A DNA stretch of 64,000 bases, taken from assembly GCF_007000325.2 (NCBI RefSeq), contig NZ_CP117268.1, positions 434,001 to 498,000 of the forward strand, read 5' to 3'. The notes under the pieces were generated by a model. It saw only the letters and a list, made by a program, of their open reading frames with translations, had not been told where the DNA came from and did no database searches. This document shows positions 45,438 to 55,525 of the stretch, piece after piece (the stretch's first letter is position 1; every line of letters starts with the position of its first letter). A program made the position numbers and the translations under genes. This DNA is from Rhizobium rhododendri (GTDB lineage: Bacteria; Pseudomonadota; Alphaproteobacteria; Rhizobiales; Rhizobiaceae).

Positions 45438-46427
45438 ATGACCAAATTTATCGTTGCCGCGCTGGCCGCGTCGCTGGCGCTTTCAACGGCTGCAGCCGCC
45501 TTTGCCGCTGACGCCGGCAAAGTCGGCGTGGTCGTCAAGATTGGCGGCATCCCGTGGTTCAATGCGATGGAAGCCGGCATTAAGGAACAAGGCAAGAAGC
45601 TCGGTATTGATGCGTCGATGGTCGGTCCAACGAGTTCTGACCCCGCACTGCAGGTTCGCGCCATAGAGGATCTGATTGCCCAGGGTGTGAAGGTCATCGG
45701 TGTGGTGCCGAACGACGCTAAGGTTCTGGAGCCGGTACTCACCAAGGCGCGAGAAAAGGGCATCATCGTCATCACCCATGAGTCGCCCAGTCAGAAAGGC
45801 GCCGATTGGGACTTCGAACTCGCCTCTTCGAAGGGCTTCGGCGAGGCTTACGGAAAGCTGCTCGCCGACAAGATGGGCGGAAAAGGCGAATACGCGGTAT
45901 TTGTCGGTTCGCTGACGGTTCCCCTGCACAATGCCTGGGCCGATGCGGCCATTGCCTATCTGAAGAAAAATAATCCGGACATGAAGCTGGTCGGCGATCG
46001 CTACGGCGTGGCTGAGGATGTCGACAAAAGTCGCAGCACCGCTTTGGATCTGATCTCCGCACACCCGAATTTGACGGGTTTCTTGGCTTTCGGCAGCCAA
46101 GGGCCAATCGGCGCCGGCCGTGCTGTTGAAGAGCGGCGCAAGACCGGCAAGATTTTTGTCCTGGGTCCCTTCTCGCCCGGTCAGGGCGAGAAGCTACTGA
46201 AATCGGATGCGATCTCGGGCGGGATTATGTGGAATCCGAAGCAAGCCGGCGAAGTTTTCGTGACGCTCGCCGACAAATTGATGAAGGGCGAGCAACTGAA
46301 GGACGGCGATACGATCGAGGGTCTCGGCGTCATCCATCCTGATTTCACTAACCACAACATCATAGTCGACCAGCTTGTCCAGATCAACAAGGACACGGTC
46401 GCTGGTCTGGCCGCCATGGGCCTCTAG
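45438..46427 (+). CDS. sugar-binding protein of ABC importer (LsrB/RhaS-like)
   Basis: 329 residues. A signal peptide (TKFIVAALAASLALSTAAAA, cleavage near AFA-AD) is followed by a two-lobe sugar-binding domain of the Peripla_BP_4 type: GIPWFNAMEAGIKEQGKKLG, DPALQVRAIEDLIAQGVKVI, ITHESPSQKGADWDFE and AFGSQGPIGAGRAVEERRKT. The group includes autoinducer-2 and rhamnose binding proteins. The GTGGAGGAG ribosome site fixes the start. From its neighbours, D-psicose or another rare ketohexose is the best guess for the ligand. Confidence 0.88.
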   Translation: MTKFIVAALAASLALSTAAAAFAADAGKVGVVVKIGGIPWFNAMEAGIKEQGKKLGIDASMVGPTSSDPALQVRAIEDLIAQGVKVIGVVPNDAKVLEPVLTKAREKGIIVITHESPSQKGADWDFELASSKGFGEAYGKLLADKMGGKGEYAVFVGSLTVPLHNAWADAAIAYLKKNNPDMKLVGDRYGVAEDVDKSRSTALDLISAHPNLTGFLAFGSQGPIGAGRAVEERRKTGKIFVLGPFSPGQGEKLLKSDAISGGIMWNPKQAGEVFVTLADKLMKGEQLKDGDTIEGLGVIHPDFTNHNIIVDQLVQINKDTVAGLAAMGL

Positions 46428-46440
46428 GACACTTGTTCCT

Positions 46441-46454
46441 CCCAGCAAGCTGGG
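46441..46454 (+). other. stem-loop between binding protein and ATPase genes
   Basis: CCCAG-CAAG-CTGGG, followed by a further GC-rich inverted stretch. Hairpins at this place often protect the binding-protein part of the message, giving more binding protein than transporter. Confidence 0.4.
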
Positions 46455-46511
46455 CCTGCTTGGGCTGGCCCGGCTCGTTGACCATCCACCAAAACGGGCG
46501 AGCACATCTGA

Positions 46512-48026
46512 ATGCATGAGATCGATAGTGCGACTGCGGGCAGCCGACCGCTGCTGTCGCTGCGCGACATCAATATTACGTTTGGCGGCGTCCATGCGTT
46601 GAAGAATGTCTCCTTTGATGTGCTGCCGGGCGAAGTCCATTGCCTTGCCGGCGAGAATGGCTCTGGCAAAAGCACCCTGATCAAAATCATCACTGGAGTA
46701 TATTGTCCGGCGCCTGGGGCAATCATTGAATTCGATGGTCAGGCCTACCCGGATATGTCGCCGGTCACGGCACAGACAAAGGGCATCCAGGTCATTTGGC
46801 AAGATCTTGCACTTTTTCCGGAGATGACCGTCGCGGAAAACATTGCCTTCCAGACCGTTCTCGGTCGCTGGCCTCGATTCGTCAATTATCGCCACATGCG
46901 GCGGCTGGCATTGAGCGCTCTCAAGCGGCTTGGAGTCGATTTGAATATCGATCTGCCGCTCAAGGAATTTCCCATAGCGCAGAGACAGATCGTCGCGATT
47001 GCCCGCGCCCTAGTCGGCGAGGCGAAGATCGTCTTCATGGACGAACCAACCGCGTCGCTGACGCAATCGGAGACCGATCATCTTCTGAATATTGTGCGCA
47101 CTCTGTCCGCCGACGGCGTTTCCGTCGTCTTTGTCAGTCACCGCCTAGCCGAGGTGCTGGAGATTTCGGGCCGCCTGACCGTCCTTCGCGACGGAGCCCT
47201 GGTCGGCGCCTACTCGACGGAGGGCATGACCCAGTCTCGCATCACCGAACTGATGACGGGCAAGAATTTCGACAATCACCTTCGGGCCACCTTGAAAGAA
47301 GACCAGCCGACCGTTCTTGAGGTCAAGTCGCTTAGTCGTCGCGGTCAGTTCGAGAATATCTCGCTCACCGTTCGACGTGGCGAAACGCTTGGCATCACCG
47401 GGCTTTTGGGCGCCGGGCGGACGGAATTGGCGCTCGCATTGTTCGGCATGAACCGGCCAGACTCCGGCACTGTGACGCTCGAAGGCTCGGTTGTCCGGTT
47501 TTCGTCCAATCGGGACGCCATCGATGCTGGAATTGCCTATCTGTCGGAGGACCGTCTGTCTCTTGGTCTCATTCAACCGCAGTCGATCGCCGACAATCTG
47601 GTGATCTCGTCACTCTACAAAATCCGATCCGGCGGGTTTCTTTCGGACAAAAAGAAGCACGATCTCGTTGCCGGATGGATCCGCGAACTCGGTGTCAAGA
47701 TAGGGCTTCAGGAAGACGCGATCTCGACGCTCTCAGGCGGTAACCAGCAGCGCATTGCGATTGCCAAGTGGCTGGCGACCGAGCCGAAGCTGCTCATTCT
47801 CGATTCGCCGACGGTTGGTGTCGATGTCGGTGCTCGGGCCGGAATTTTCGAGATCGTCGCCAAATTGGCGAAGACCGGACTGGCGATCATTCTGATTTCG
47901 GACGAGGTGCCGGAGGTTTATTTCAACGCAGACCGGGTGCTGCACATGGCGAAAGGCGAGATCGTCGGCTCGTTCGATCCGCGGCATTGCTCACTCCAGG
48001 AAATCGAGGCGGCTGTTTATGCGTAG
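46512..48026 (+). CDS. sugar ABC importer double ATPase (RbsA/XylG type)
   Basis: 504 residues with two ATPase domains. The first has Walker A GENGSGKS and Walker B IVFMDEPTAS; the second has the degenerate P-loop GLLGAGRTE and a full signature LSGGNQQRIAIAKWLATEPK. This asymmetry is normal for the carbohydrate CUT2 group. It powers the two permeases encoded next; its gene overlaps the first by eight bases. Confidence 0.93.
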   Translation: MHEIDSATAGSRPLLSLRDINITFGGVHALKNVSFDVLPGEVHCLAGENGSGKSTLIKIITGVYCPAPGAIIEFDGQAYPDMSPVTAQTKGIQVIWQDLALFPEMTVAENIAFQTVLGRWPRFVNYRHMRRLALSALKRLGVDLNIDLPLKEFPIAQRQIVAIARALVGEAKIVFMDEPTASLTQSETDHLLNIVRTLSADGVSVVFVSHRLAEVLEISGRLTVLRDGALVGAYSTEGMTQSRITELMTGKNFDNHLRATLKEDQPTVLEVKSLSRRGQFENISLTVRRGETLGITGLLGAGRTELALALFGMNRPDSGTVTLEGSVVRFSSNRDAIDAGIAYLSEDRLSLGLIQPQSIADNLVISSLYKIRSGGFLSDKKKHDLVAGWIRELGVKIGLQEDAISTLSGGNQQRIAIAKWLATEPKLLILDSPTVGVDVGARAGIFEIVAKLAKTGLAIILISDEVPEVYFNADRVLHMAKGEIVGSFDPRHCSLQEIEAAVYA

Positions 48027-49020
48027 TTTTATTCGTACTCACGCGACCGAAAGTGCGCTCATCGGCGTCATTGCCGTCATCTGCATTTATCTGTCGTTCG
48101 CCACCGATAATTTTTTCTCGCTCGGCAATACGTTCGATCTGCTCAACACAAGCTCGGTCAACATCATCTTCGCGGTCGGCCTGTTGGTCGTCCTGATCGC
48201 CGGTGGCATCGACATATCCTTCGCGGTTAGTGCGTCCGTCGTGCAATACGTCACCGTCATCGCGCTCGGCTGGATTGGCGGCGGCGGCTGGGTGTCTGGG
48301 CTCATTATCGCCGGTTCGGTCGGAATTCTCTTGGGCGCGCTCAATGCCTTTCTGATCCATGGCTTCCGCATCATTTCCATCGTTGCGACGATCTCAACCT
48401 TCAATATCTATTTTGGCCTGCTGATGTTTTTTACCGGCGGCGTGTCAATCTACAATTTGCCGGATTGGCTGACCAGCCGGGTGGTGCTTTTCGAACACGA
48501 GATGCCCAATGGTACCTGGATCGAGATCACGCTTCCGGTTCTCGTCATGGTGCTGTGCGTCATCGCAACCTGGCTGCTGATCACCCGCACGACGATCGGA
48601 CGCCAGCTCTACGCATTTGGCGACAACCCGGAGGGCGCGCGACGGTTCGGCATCAATGTCGGAGCGATGCAGTTCATCGCCTTCGGCTGGCTGGGGCTTA
48701 TGTCCGGCATCGGCGGCCTTGTCCAGGCGCACTACGCCCAAGAAGTGGTTCCGAACGCTCTGTATGGCCGCGAGCTCGATGTGCTGGCGGCGGTTGTGCT
48801 TGGCGGCGCGCGCCTTGGTGGCGGAAAAGGATCGGTGCTTGGCTGCGTGCTGGGGATCCTGATGATCGCCATCATACAAAACGGACTGAACCTGATGGGC
48901 GTGTCGCCCTTCGCCTTCAAGATGATCATTGGCGCCATCATTCTGGTAGCCATCACCGTGTCGAACACGCGCATCGATCGGCTCATGCCGTTCCTTCGCA
49001 AGGAGGGTAAAACGCAATGA
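48019..49020 (+). CDS. sugar ABC importer permease (RbsC/CUT2 type)
   Basis: 333 residues with eight to ten membrane segments. Family features: AVGLLVVLIAGGIDISFAVS near the N-terminus and VLAAVVLGGARLGGGKGSVL near the C-terminus. It overlaps its neighbours on both sides (8 and 4 bases). Together with the following permease it forms a heterodimeric channel, which is less usual than a homodimer in CUT2 systems but common in rhizobia. Confidence 0.92.
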   Translation: MRSFIRTHATESALIGVIAVICIYLSFATDNFFSLGNTFDLLNTSSVNIIFAVGLLVVLIAGGIDISFAVSASVVQYVTVIALGWIGGGGWVSGLIIAGSVGILLGALNAFLIHGFRIISIVATISTFNIYFGLLMFFTGGVSIYNLPDWLTSRVVLFEHEMPNGTWIEITLPVLVMVLCVIATWLLITRTTIGRQLYAFGDNPEGARRFGINVGAMQFIAFGWLGLMSGIGGLVQAHYAQEVVPNALYGRELDVLAAVVLGGARLGGGKGSVLGCVLGILMIAIIQNGLNLMGVSPFAFKMIIGAIILVAITVSNTRIDRLMPFLRKEGKTQ

Positions 49021-50012
49021 CCGCTATCGTTGAAACTTTCTATAGGCGCTTCGGCAAGGAGATGGTTGGACCCTTCCTCGCGTTGATGGCCGTGCTCTTG
49101 TTCTTCAGCATCGCGTCGCCGCAGTTTTTAAGCCAGGCGACCTTCGGTTCCGTTGCGTTCCAACTGCCGGAATTGGGGTTGCTAACATTGGCGATGCTTT
49201 TGCCGGTGTTGACCGGTGGGCTCAATCTGGCGGTCACGTTCACCGCTAACTTCGCCGGGCTGACCGTCGCCTGGATCCTGCAGGCAAATGGCGGCGTGGA
49301 TGCCAACCCCTTCATATTCGCGGTCGGCTGCCTATGTGCGGTGGTAGCCGGCGCTTCCACCGGCTTGATCATGGGCGTCGTCGTGGCATACACGCGGGCG
49401 CACCCGATCCTGGTGTCTCTTTCCATGATGATCTTCGTTCGGGGTCTCGGCGAATTCCTCACGCGCGGTGGCGATGTTTCTGGCTTTCCTGATTTTATTC
49501 AGCCGCTGGGTCACGGCAGCTGGCTTGGGATTCCCATCCCGCTGATCGTCTTGCTCGGCTGCGTGCTGGTGTGGCACGTGCTGCTGACGCGCACGAAGCT
49601 TGGCTTCAACACCTACATGATTGGCTCCAATATCGAGGCCGCCCGCTATTCCGGCGTCAGCACTCGCAGGGTGGTTATCCTGGTCTACACCTTGTCCGGA
49701 GCGATGTGTGCCATCGCCGGTATCGTCATGATGGCGCGTTTCAACTCCGTCCGGGTCGGACATGGTGAATCTTACCTGTTGATTACGGTGCTTGCATGCT
49801 TTCTCGGCGGCATCAACCCATTCGGCGGTTTCGGCCGGGTCATTCCAGTCTTCGTCGCTCTCGTCGTTTTACAACTTCTGTCTTCTGGCCTGAACCTGAT
49901 GGGCGCAAATCAGCATCTGGCAACCGCCGTCTGGGGCCTGCTGCTTGTCGGCGTCATGATCCTTCGATGGGCCGCATCGCAGTACAAAGTTTTCAGCAGC
50001 AGAAGAGGTTAG
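49017..50012 (+). CDS. sugar ABC importer permease (RbsC/CUT2 type), second
   Basis: 331 residues, related to the preceding permease but clearly divergent. Signature segments are LLTLAMLLPVLTGGLNLAVT and ITVLACFLGGINPFGGFGRV. It is coupled by an ATGA overlap to the gene before, and four bases separate it from the epimerase gene after. Confidence 0.92.
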   Translation: MTAIVETFYRRFGKEMVGPFLALMAVLLFFSIASPQFLSQATFGSVAFQLPELGLLTLAMLLPVLTGGLNLAVTFTANFAGLTVAWILQANGGVDANPFIFAVGCLCAVVAGASTGLIMGVVVAYTRAHPILVSLSMMIFVRGLGEFLTRGGDVSGFPDFIQPLGHGSWLGIPIPLIVLLGCVLVWHVLLTRTKLGFNTYMIGSNIEAARYSGVSTRRVVILVYTLSGAMCAIAGIVMMARFNSVRVGHGESYLLITVLACFLGGINPFGGFGRVIPVFVALVVLQLLSSGLNLMGANQHLATAVWGLLLVGVMILRWAASQYKVFSSRRG

Positions 50013-50016
50013 GCAT

Positions 50017-50871
50017 ATGCAAGGGTTCGGCATTCATGCAAGCATATGGACGATGAAGTGGGACCGCCCCGGTGCGGAGAAAGCGATAGCCGGCGCGGCC
50101 GAGTACGGGCTGGATTTCATCGAAATACCACTACTGGACGCGACGTCGGTTGATGCAAGACACACGCGCCAACTTCTCGATAGACATTCCCTGCGCGCTG
50201 CTTGCTCCCTGGTGTTGCCGCAGGCGGCATGGGCTTCGGTTCGACCGGATGCGGCGATCGAACATCTCAAGATTGCAATTGACACGGCGGCAGCGCTGGG
50301 GGGCGAAGCGCTGACTGGTGTAACATACGGTGGTACCAACGAGCGGACCGGGCTGCCCCCGACGCAGGCCGAATATGACAATCTGGTGCGCGCCCTGCAC
50401 GCCGCCGGCACCCATGCGAAGCTTCATGGCATCCAGCTTGGTGTCGAGGCGGTGAACCGCTATGAAAGCCACTTGATAAACTCCGCCGAGCAGGCCGTCA
50501 CCTTGGTCGAACGGATCAGTCTGGACAACGTCTTCATCCATCTCGACACCTTCCACATGAATATCGAGGAGAAGGGCGCCGGAAACGGCATCCTGAACGC
50601 CGGCAATCATCTGAAATACATGCATATGTCGGAGAGCGACAGAGGCACGCCCGGCTACGGAAACGTTCCCTGGGATCCTATTTTCGCTTCTCTCGCCGCG
50701 GTCGATTTCAAGGGAGTCCTGACGCTGGAAAGTTTTGTCGGCATGCCAGCGGACATGGCGGGTGACATATCGACATGGCGCCCGGTCGCGCGCGACGTTG
50801 AACAGGTGATGGGCGACGGTTTGTCTTTTCTGCGCGGTAAGGCCGCGCAATACGGATTGTTCTCCCGTTGA
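50017..50871 (+). CDS. sugar 3-epimerase of the D-tagatose 3-epimerase family
   Basis: 284 residues; TIM-barrel xylose-isomerase-like protein. Metal and catalytic residues can be placed by alignment with the following gene: Glu144 (LGVEAVNRYE), Asp177 (FIHLDTFHMNIEE), His203 (MHMSESDRG) and Glu238 (LTLESF). Such enzymes interconvert ketoses at C3. It is clearly a paralogue of the D-psicose 3-epimerase downstream, but only moderately similar, so it may act on a different ketose or on a phosphate or keto derivative. Confidence 0.85.
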   Translation: MQGFGIHASIWTMKWDRPGAEKAIAGAAEYGLDFIEIPLLDATSVDARHTRQLLDRHSLRAACSLVLPQAAWASVRPDAAIEHLKIAIDTAAALGGEALTGVTYGGTNERTGLPPTQAEYDNLVRALHAAGTHAKLHGIQLGVEAVNRYESHLINSAEQAVTLVERISLDNVFIHLDTFHMNIEEKGAGNGILNAGNHLKYMHMSESDRGTPGYGNVPWDPIFASLAAVDFKGVLTLESFVGMPADMAGDISTWRPVARDVEQVMGDGLSFLRGKAAQYGLFSR

Positions 50872-51066
50872 AGTCAAGCCGGCATTTGCCGCCGGCGATC
50901 GCAGCTTGCACTCCGGCAAAGACGGACGGTCCGGCTGTCATGCGACGCTTCTAGGCAGGAAGGTAATTCCATTCGCAAGGAGGAGACGACGAATATTAAC
51001 CCGATCAAATTTTCTCGACGGCTGGTCGTTCTGAACATCTGCATCTGAAAACTCAAGGAGGCTCCA

Positions 51067-51936
51067 ATGAAGCATGGAATTTACTATTCTTACTGGGAAC
51101 ATGAGTGGAGCGCCAGTTTTGCTCCATACATCGAGAAGGTTGCGAAGCTTGGCTTCGATGTCATCGAAGTGGCTGCGCACCACATCAACGACTATAGCGA
51201 CGCAGATCTTGCCCTGATCAAACAGAGCGCGGCAGACAACAGTATCATTCTAACCGCCGGCATTGGGCCTTCCAAGGCCAAGAACCTGTCGTCCCCTGAT
51301 ATTGCCGTGCGGCAAGCTGGTAAGGTATTTTTCCAGCAAACGCTCAAGAACGTCGCAAAGCTTGATATCAAGACAATCGGCGGTGCGCTCCATTCCTATT
51401 GGCCGGTGGACTATTCAACGCCTGTCGACAAGGAAGGCGACCGTGCACGCGGGGTCGAGGGCATTCACGGTATCGCGGACTTTGCCAACGACCTGGGCAT
51501 AAACCTCTGCATCGAGGTGCTGAATCGCTTCGAGAACCACGTTCTCAACACCGCGGCAGAAGGCGTGGCCTTCATCAACGATGTCGGCAAGCCCAATGTC
51601 AAAGTGATGCTTGATACATTCCATATGAACATTGAGGAGGACAGCTTTGGCGATGCCATCCGCACCGCGGGCCCGCTACTCGGGCATTTCCACACCGGCG
51701 AAAGCAATCGCCGTGTCCCGGGCAAAGGCCGACTACCTTGGCATGAGATCAGTCTCGCACTGCGCGACATCAATTACACTGGTGCCGTCGTGATGGAGCC
51801 TTTTGTCAAAACGGGTGGAACGATAGGCTCCAACATCAGGGTGTGGCGCGATCTGAGCGATGGTGCAGACGAAGCCAAAATGGATGAAGATGCGCGAAAT
51901 GCACTCGCATTTTCTCGTTTCGTTCTCGGCTCTTAA
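51067..51936 (+). CDS. dpe: D-psicose (D-allulose) 3-epimerase
   Basis: 289 residues, the same length as the well-studied Agrobacterium tumefaciens enzyme, which I recognise as very close throughout (KHGIYYSYWEHEWSASFAPY at the start). Mn-binding and catalytic residues match: Glu150 (INLCIEVLNRFE), Asp183 (VMLDTFHMNIEE), His209 (GHFHTGESN) and Glu244 (VVMEPFV). It interconverts D-fructose and D-psicose. An AAGGAGG site precedes the start, and a 195-bp gap separates it from the other epimerase, so it may also have its own promoter. Confidence 0.95.
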   Translation: MKHGIYYSYWEHEWSASFAPYIEKVAKLGFDVIEVAAHHINDYSDADLALIKQSAADNSIILTAGIGPSKAKNLSSPDIAVRQAGKVFFQQTLKNVAKLDIKTIGGALHSYWPVDYSTPVDKEGDRARGVEGIHGIADFANDLGINLCIEVLNRFENHVLNTAAEGVAFINDVGKPNVKVMLDTFHMNIEEDSFGDAIRTAGPLLGHFHTGESNRRVPGKGRLPWHEISLALRDINYTGAVVMEPFVKTGGTIGSNIRVWRDLSDGADEAKMDEDARNALAFSRFVLGS

Positions 51937-52440
51937 CGAATCTGGTCGCATATTCAGTTGATCATGTAGAATGCCATTCAGGCCTATGCTTCGTCTCCGG
52001 GCCCGAATGGCGCTTCAAACCCGCAAGAAAACACACGCCTGCTGATCAGATAAGTATCAGATTTAAGTTAAAATCATAGCGGCGCGAGTGAGGAGGGCGA
52101 GTTACGCTAGACGCGTTCGATGCGCGGGTGGTTTTTGACAGACGTCGCTGTTAATTGACTCGCAACTGCCTTGAGACGAACATGATATCTACGCGGCTGA
52201 GTACGCGCTAATCTAGGCTTACCGCTTGGCCGTGTTGAAAAGCTTAGCCTTCAACTTGCGATGAAGGTCCTTTGATCTCCGCGCCCTGACCGTCTTTGAT
52301 GTAGCGGCACCGCCCAGGTAGGTTTCATAAATGGGCGTAGCTTACTCCGTTCATGTTGCTTGCCTTTTTATTTTCTGCGGGTCGGCAGTTCGTATCTGTT
52401 CAAGCGCAAGTAGTAGACACGGGCGACAGTGCGGCCTCGT
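51937..52440. other. intergenic; hairpin and dispersed element copy
   Basis: A loose hairpin GCCATTC (51973-51979) and GAATGGC (52005-52011) may end the epimerase transcript. From about 52318 the sequence TTTCATAAATGGGCGTAGC and, at 52384-52408, AGTTCGTATCTGTTCAAGCG and CAAGTAG form a copy of the dispersed element. No gene is supported. Confidence 0.45.
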
Positions 52441-53538
52441 TTAGGTACGCAAGGATCGTCCGCTTTCCCGGTCGAACAAATGCATCTGGTTCATATTCAC
52501 CGAGATCGGCATCGTCGTCTGGGGCCGCGCACCGCTGTCAGGGCTGATGCTGGCGCAGAGCGTGATATTTGCTACATCGAAATAGATCATCGTCGACGGT
52601 CCCAGCGGCTCCACCAGGTCAACCATCACGTCGATACTCGCAAAGCCCTCGCGCTCCTGTCGAGGGGATATCGACTCGGGACGGATACCGAAGGTAACGG
52701 CTTTCCCGACATGCGGCGCATAGCCGGCCAGACGTTGTGCCGGTATCGCCAGCAGCGTACCATCCGCCAGCCGCACGGCCGGGACGCCGTCGCGGTCGAT
52801 GAGTTCTGCTTCAAGAAAGTTCATCGATGGCGAGCCGATGAACCCGGCGACGAACAGGCTCGCCGGGCTGTGGTACAACTCCTGCGGCGGTCCAACTTGC
52901 TCGACAAGTCCTGCATTCATCACCACGACACGGTCTGCCATCGTCATCGCTTCGACCTGGTCATGGGTGACGTAGACGGTGGTCGTCGGCAGGATCTGAT
53001 GAAGCCTTTTGATTTCGGTGCGCATCTGGACGCGGAGCTTCGCATCCAGGTTCGACAGCGGCTCGTCGAACAGAAACACCTTCGGATTGCGCACGATCGC
53101 CCGGCCCATGGCGACGCGCTGACGCTGACCGCCGGACAGTTGGCCGGGCCGCCGATCCAGGAGTTCGGTGATATGCAGCGTTTCCGATGCGCGTCTGATC
53201 CTGGCCTCGATTTCGGGTTTTGCGAGTTTCTGCTGCTGCAGACAGAAGGCGATGTTCTCCCGGACCGACATGTGCGGATAGAGCGCGTAGTTCTGAAACA
53301 CCATGGCGATATCGCGCTTGCCCGGACCGAGATTGGTGACGACACGGTCGCCGATGACGATATCGCCGGCGGTGATGTGCTCCAGCCCGGCGATCATCCG
53401 GAGCGTGGTCGATTTTCCGCAGCCGGAAGGGCCGACGAAGACGACGAACTCGTTGTCCTCGATATCGAGATCGATGCCGCGCACGGCTTCATAAATACCG
53501 TAGGATTTGACGACGCTTTTGAGTTGAAGCCTTGCCAT
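52441..53538 (-). CDS. sugar ABC importer ATPase (UgpC/MalK type)
   Basis: 365 residues from ATG 53538 (AGGAG upstream). Walker A is GPSGCGKS at 36-43; the signature [20 protein letters not shown] and Walker [12 protein letters not shown] follow. The C-terminal TOBE-like regulatory domain ([11 protein letters not shown]) is complete. It is the last gene of the arabino-oligosaccharide operon and energises the two permeases further upstream. MalK-type ATPases can serve several importers. Confidence 0.93.
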   Translation of the reverse strand: MARLQLKSVVKSYGIYEAVRGIDLDIEDNEFVVFVGPSGCGKSTTLRMIAGLEHITAGDIVIGDRVVTNLGPGKRDIAMVFQNYALYPHMSVRENIAFCLQQQKLAKPEIEARIRRASETLHITELLDRRPGQLSGGQRQRVAMGRAIVRNPKVFLFDEPLSNLDAKLRVQMRTEIKRLHQILPTTTVYVTHDQVEAMTMADRVVVMNAGLVEQVGPPQELYHSPASLFVAGFIGSPSMNFLEAELIDRDGVPAVRLADGTLLAIPAQRLAGYAPHVGKAVTFGIRPESISPRQEREGFASIDVMVDLVEPLGPSTMIYFDVANITLCASISPDSGARPQTTMPISVNMNQMHLFDRESGRSLRT

Positions 53539-53548
53539 CGCTCTTCTC

Positions 53549-55495
53549 CTAATTTTCCTGCAGCCAAACGAGCATCGCACCCGGCTCGCGGTTCGCCCAG
53601 AGATGATACGGAATTGCCTTGAATGGTTTCGGAACCAAAGCTGGCGGAGACGTACGGTAGAGGCTGTCGCTCCAGTCGCTGGCGTCCGCTTCCAGCGCTT
53701 CGCCTTCCAGCACCATGGCGCCGCCGAGAAGCTCCGCATCGAAACGCGTACCGATCACCGCATCGGCAGGCAGACGAAGCCGCTGCGGTTCACCGCCGAT
53801 GTCGGTTTCCTCGACGCAATAGACAACGGGACCGCGCCGCAGCGCCACGCGACCGCTGTCTTCGCTTGCCGCCGGATGGGCATAGAGCCGCTGCACCGGC
53901 ATGTCGAACGAAAGGCGAATTTCGTCGCCGTCCCGCCATTCCCGGGCGATATACGCATAACCTTTGGTGACACACGCTCGAAGATCGACTGGCTCGCCGT
54001 TGACGGCGATGGTCGCGTCAAGGCACCAGCCCGGAATCCGCAGCTTCACGGTCAGCGGCGTGGCGTTTTCGAGCCCAAGACGAAGGCCGATGTCGCCATC
54101 CCAGGGATAGCGGGTTTCCTGCGTGAGACGGACGAAAGCATTCCCGACCGACAATTCCGCGGTATTGGCGCCATAGAGATGAACCGCGAGTTCGCCGGCC
54201 CTGGCAGAGTAAAAATATTGGCCCAGCGACGTGATGAAACGGGCAATGTTCGTCGGGCAGCATGGGCAATAGTGCCATTTCCAACGACGGTTCTGGCCGT
54301 GGCTTTCGAGCACGTTCTCGTAGAAATAATGTTGCCCATCGCGGGAAATGCCGGAGAGAGCGCCGTTGAACAGCACGGTTTCGAGACTGTCCGTGAACCG
54401 TCTGTCGAGGTCGATCTGTGCCATCCGATGGCCCCAGAACCCCAAGGCCACTGCGGCGCATGTCTCTGCATAAGCCGTCTCATTGGGAAGATCGTACTCG
54501 CGGGTAAAACCTTCGTTCGATGCCGATGGCCCGAGCCCGCCGGTGACGTAGAGTTGGCGGCTGGTCAGGTTGTCGAAGAGCCGATCGCAAATGGCAAACA
54601 ACGCGGGATCGTTGTTCTCATGCGCCAGGTCCGCCATGGCCGAGAACAGATACATGGCGCGAACGGCATGGCCGACCACCTGCGTCTGCTCGCGCACGGG
54701 GATGTGCGCCTGGCTGTAGGCGTAGGTCTGATAGACGTAGTCGTCGGGGTTTTCACCGCGCTTGCGCGCCTCCTCGTCATAATAGGACGGCATGGCGCCG
54801 CGCTCGTCGACAAAGTAGACGGCAAGGTCGAGATGACGGGGGTCGCGGGTGACGCGGTAGAGCTTGACCAGCGCAAGCTCGATCTCCTCATGCGCGTCAT
54901 AGCCGCGCAGTTTACCGGGCTCGGGGCCGAAAGTGTCGATGATATGATCGACGGCGCGGATCATCACGTCGAGAAAGCGCCGCTTTCCGGTCGCCTCGAA
55001 ATAGGCTACGGCCCCCTCCAACAGGTGGCCCATGGAATACATCTCGTGCAGGTCGCGCAGGTTCGTCCAGCGCTTCTCAGGTTCGCGGCGAATGAACCAG
55101 CTGTTGAGATAGCCGTCGGCCATCTGGCCCTGTTCGAGTTTTTCGACGATCGCTTCGATCTTCGCCTCGATCTCGACATCGGGATGAGCCTTGAGCGTGT
55201 AGCTGGCGGCTTCGATCCACTTGCCGAAGTCGGAATCGAAAAAATGCTGCATCGACAGGCCGCTGGGCTGGATCGGGCGCGCAAGGGGACCCGGCGGCTT
55301 TCCGAAGTCGAGAACCTCGAGAAATCCTTCCTCCTCGAGCCGATCGTGCTGGGACGGAATGGTGACGCTGCGAACGGTCTCCGTCCAGCTCTGCCAGAAG
55401 CCGCCGCTGAATTCGACGCGGCTGTGGTCGGCGGGAACGAAGCGGGCTGGACGGCCGTCTGGCGCGGACGCGGTTGTCTTGTCGGAAACTGACAT
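53549..55495 (-). CDS. GH127 beta-L-arabinofuranosidase
   Basis: 648 residues, full length for the GH127 (formerly DUF1680) family. By analogy with the Bifidobacterium enzyme HypBA1, Glu344, Cys346, Cys412 and Cys413 (ETAYAETC and HYCPCCPTN) bind zinc; Cys412 would be the nucleophile and Glu328 (SNEGF) the acid/base. The enzyme removes terminal beta-L-arabinofuranose, e.g. from hydroxyproline-linked arabinan of plant extensins. There is no signal peptide, so it should act on imported oligosaccharides in the cytoplasm. It lies between importer genes in one operon. Confidence 0.93.
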   Translation of the reverse strand: MSVSDKTTASAPDGRPARFVPADHSRVEFSGGFWQSWTETVRSVTIPSQHDRLEEEGFLEVLDFGKPPGPLARPIQPSGLSMQHFFDSDFGKWIEAASYTLKAHPDVEIEAKIEAIVEKLEQGQMADGYLNSWFIRREPEKRWTNLRDLHEMYSMGHLLEGAVAYFEATGKRRFLDVMIRAVDHIIDTFGPEPGKLRGYDAHEEIELALVKLYRVTRDPRHLDLAVYFVDERGAMPSYYDEEARKRGENPDDYVYQTYAYSQAHIPVREQTQVVGHAVRAMYLFSAMADLAHENNDPALFAICDRLFDNLTSRQLYVTGGLGPSASNEGFTREYDLPNETAYAETCAAVALGFWGHRMAQIDLDRRFTDSLETVLFNGALSGISRDGQHYFYENVLESHGQNRRWKWHYCPCCPTNIARFITSLGQYFYSARAGELAVHLYGANTAELSVGNAFVRLTQETRYPWDGDIGLRLGLENATPLTVKLRIPGWCLDATIAVNGEPVDLRACVTKGYAYIAREWRDGDEIRLSFDMPVQRLYAHPAASEDSGRVALRRGPVVYCVEETDIGGEPQRLRLPADAVIGTRFDAELLGGAMVLEGEALEADASDWSDSLYRTSPPALVPKPFKAIPYHLWANREPGAMLVWLQEN

Positions 55496-55525
55496 GGAAA
55501 CTCCTGGCGGGGGAAGCCGCGAACT

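Noticed and set aside
53603-55492. A 629-codon open frame antisense to the GH127 gene
   Set aside because: It mirrors almost the whole GH127 gene, has no recognisable domain or ribosome site, and the GH127 reading is certain from its zinc and catalytic motifs. Long antisense frames are expected in GC-rich DNA.
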